Below are positions 42,731 to 43,644 of a stretch of DNA of 43,644 bases, in pieces. This stretch comes from Oscillatoriales cyanobacterium M59_W2019_021. Lineage in GTDB: Bacteria; Cyanobacteriota; Cyanobacteriia; Cyanobacteriales; Geitlerinemataceae. The position numbers and the translations under genes are program-made. Within the stretch, counting starts at the first letter, position 1. The number at the start of each line of letters is the position of its first letter. The notes under the pieces were generated by a model. That model was not told where the DNA came from. It saw only the letters and a list, made by a program, of their open reading frames with translations, and did no database searches. Location: contig DVED01000008.1 in assembly GCA_015295945.1 (NCBI GenBank), positions 1 to 43,644 of the forward strand, read 5' to 3'.

Positions 42731-43644
42731 ATGGCTCCTATTATCTATCAAGCGGAAACCGATCTGACTTTAGTGGACGATGGTAACAATAGTTATGAAG
42801 TCAATCCGGCTGACTATATCCGTGTCAAAAAAAAAGGAACAACAGGGACTGCAACCAAACAATTTGATGGCGCTGATGGAAATTACAACATCACGATCGC
42901 CTATTTAGATGGTGATACTGGAGATGGAGCGATCGAACTCTTCATTGGCAACACATTAATCCAAAAAATCGATTTGCTAGCCAATGATGGCATCGATAAA
43001 ACGCTGACCATTAACAATATCCCCATTGCCAATGGCGATGAAATCAAAATCATCGGCACTCGAGAAGACGGAGACGGCGCGCGGGTTGACTACATTGAAT
43101 TTACCAAACTTAACGAAGTTGCCGATACTGTCGCGCCGACCGTCACAGCCTTCACTCCAGGCGATGATTCAACGACGGCTGCTGTAGACGCCAATCTGTC
43201 GATTCAATTCGACGAAGGGATTAAAGTCGGAACGGGGAATATCATCATTAAAGATGCAGGCGGCAATGTCGTCGATACCATCGATGTTACCGATGCAACG
43301 AAAGTCACCGTTACCGGAAATACTCTCCTCATCGATCCCACTGGCATAGAAGCGGCAACAGCATATTCCGTTGAAATTGCTGCAACTGCCGTCACCGACT
43401 TGGCTGGTAACGCCTACGCTGGCATCGCCGACGCCACCACCTGGAACTTTACCACGGCTACGCCTGGTGACAATACAGGCGGTGGGGACGATGGCGGCAG
43501 TACCGATGATGGCGGCAGTACCGACGATAGTGGCAGTACCGACGATAGTGGCAGCACCGACGATAGTGGCAGTACCGACGATAGTGGCAGTACCGACGAT
43601 AGTGGCAGTACCGACGATAGTGGCAGTACCGACGATAGTGGCAG
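42731..43644 (+). CDS. Large surface or secreted repeat protein, 5' part only
   Basis: At least 304 codons, open to the end of the window. No signal peptide: it begins MAPIIYQAETDLTLVDDG, directly with a carbohydrate-binding-module-like beta-sandwich (to about residue 130, ending DGARVDYIEFTKL). A second domain at about 137-250 (APTVTAFTPGDDST ... IQFDEGIKVGTGNIIIKDAGG ... WNFTTA) is a Big_5/SbsA Ig-like domain. Then comes a low-complexity tract of GSTDDS hexapeptides from an 18-bp tandem repeat. The absence of an N-terminal signal, with Ca-binding-like acidic repeats, is typical of type I secreted cyanobacterial proteins, whose signal is C-terminal; this is inference because the 3' end is missing. 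Confidence 0.88.
   Translation, partial: MAPIIYQAETDLTLVDDGNNSYEVNPADYIRVKKKGTTGTATKQFDGADGNYNITIAYLDGDTGDGAIELFIGNTLIQKIDLLANDGIDKTLTINNIPIANGDEIKIIGTREDGDGARVDYIEFTKLNEVADTVAPTVTAFTPGDDSTTAAVDANLSIQFDEGIKVGTGNIIIKDAGGNVVDTIDVTDATKVTVTGNTLLIDPTGIEAATAYSVEIAATAVTDLAGNAYAGIADATTWNFTTATPGDNTGGGDDGGSTDDGGSTDDSGSTDDSGSTDDSGSTDDSGSTDDSGSTDDSGSTDDSG
43496..43644 (+). repeat. 18-bp tandem repeat encoding GSTDDS linkers
   Basis: Eight full units of GGCAGTACCGACGATAGT (variants GATGATGGC in the first, AGC for AGT at 43553) plus a partial ninth run off the window edge. Near-perfect units indicate recent expansion, and the true copy number is unknown. Confidence 0.95.

Overview
This window is chromosomal DNA of a cyanobacterium. 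The evidence is the dense scatter of HIP1-type GCGATCGC octamers and cyanobacterial core genes: the response regulator RpaB, a PedR-type LuxR regulator, a CpcS/CpeS bilin lyase, a CCB2/CCB4-like cytochrome b6 heme-assembly protein, the iron-binding protein FutA, an NblB-like HEAT protein and a DUF2499/DUF3593 pair. TTCTGCC and GGGGTTT heptamer repeats and several small dispersed repeat families point to an Oscillatoriales-like filamentous lineage. I cannot name the genus. I found no tRNA, rRNA, CRISPR array, transposase or prophage.

Layout. 1-443: repeat-rich leader. 444-6483: cation/proton antiporter with USP domains, YdcF-like protein, an ABC ATPase/DUF6816 pair on the minus strand, and a P-loop ATPase. 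6617-9754: FutA, an ExbD-like protein, a DUF4168 protein, and PedR overlapping a small cyanobacterial gene. 9909-12761: hisS, a gene broken at a TC tract, and a small hypothetical. 12817-16337: a U32 (RlhA-type) protein carrying an in-frame repeat insertion, and a secreted protein. 16819-19012: a complete RsbW/RsbU/RsbV partner-switching module. 19595-21939: an isochorismatase-like hydrolase, cupin and acetamidase/formamidase operon. 22002-27119: HEAT protein, DUF1800 protein, a second P-loop ATPase with an overlapping 35-residue membrane miniprotein, and DUF3593/DUF2499. 27313-31716: mutS2, GNAT, a compact toxin/immunity-like cassette, and Uma2. 32000-40686: CCB-like protein, rpaB, a nuclease remnant, radA, a DUF815 ATPase, CCA transferase, panD, ppa and a small membrane protein. 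41301-43644: bilin lyase with a strong terminator, a long leader, and the 5' part of a large repeat-containing surface or secreted protein that runs off the window.

How the genes fit together. Most loci are housekeeping or photosynthesis-support genes in short transcription units. The accessory interest lies in: (i) the Rsb module, where a receiver-controlled phosphatase can reset an anti-sigma-type kinase and its antagonist; (ii) the three-gene amide-hydrolase operon; (iii) the DUF2281/toxin-like/immunity-like cassette with overlapping genes; (iv) the ATPase with a translationally coupled membrane peptide; and (v) repeat elements that have entered reading frames (the DUF6816 gene, the U32 gene and the nuclease remnant) and now encode protein segments.
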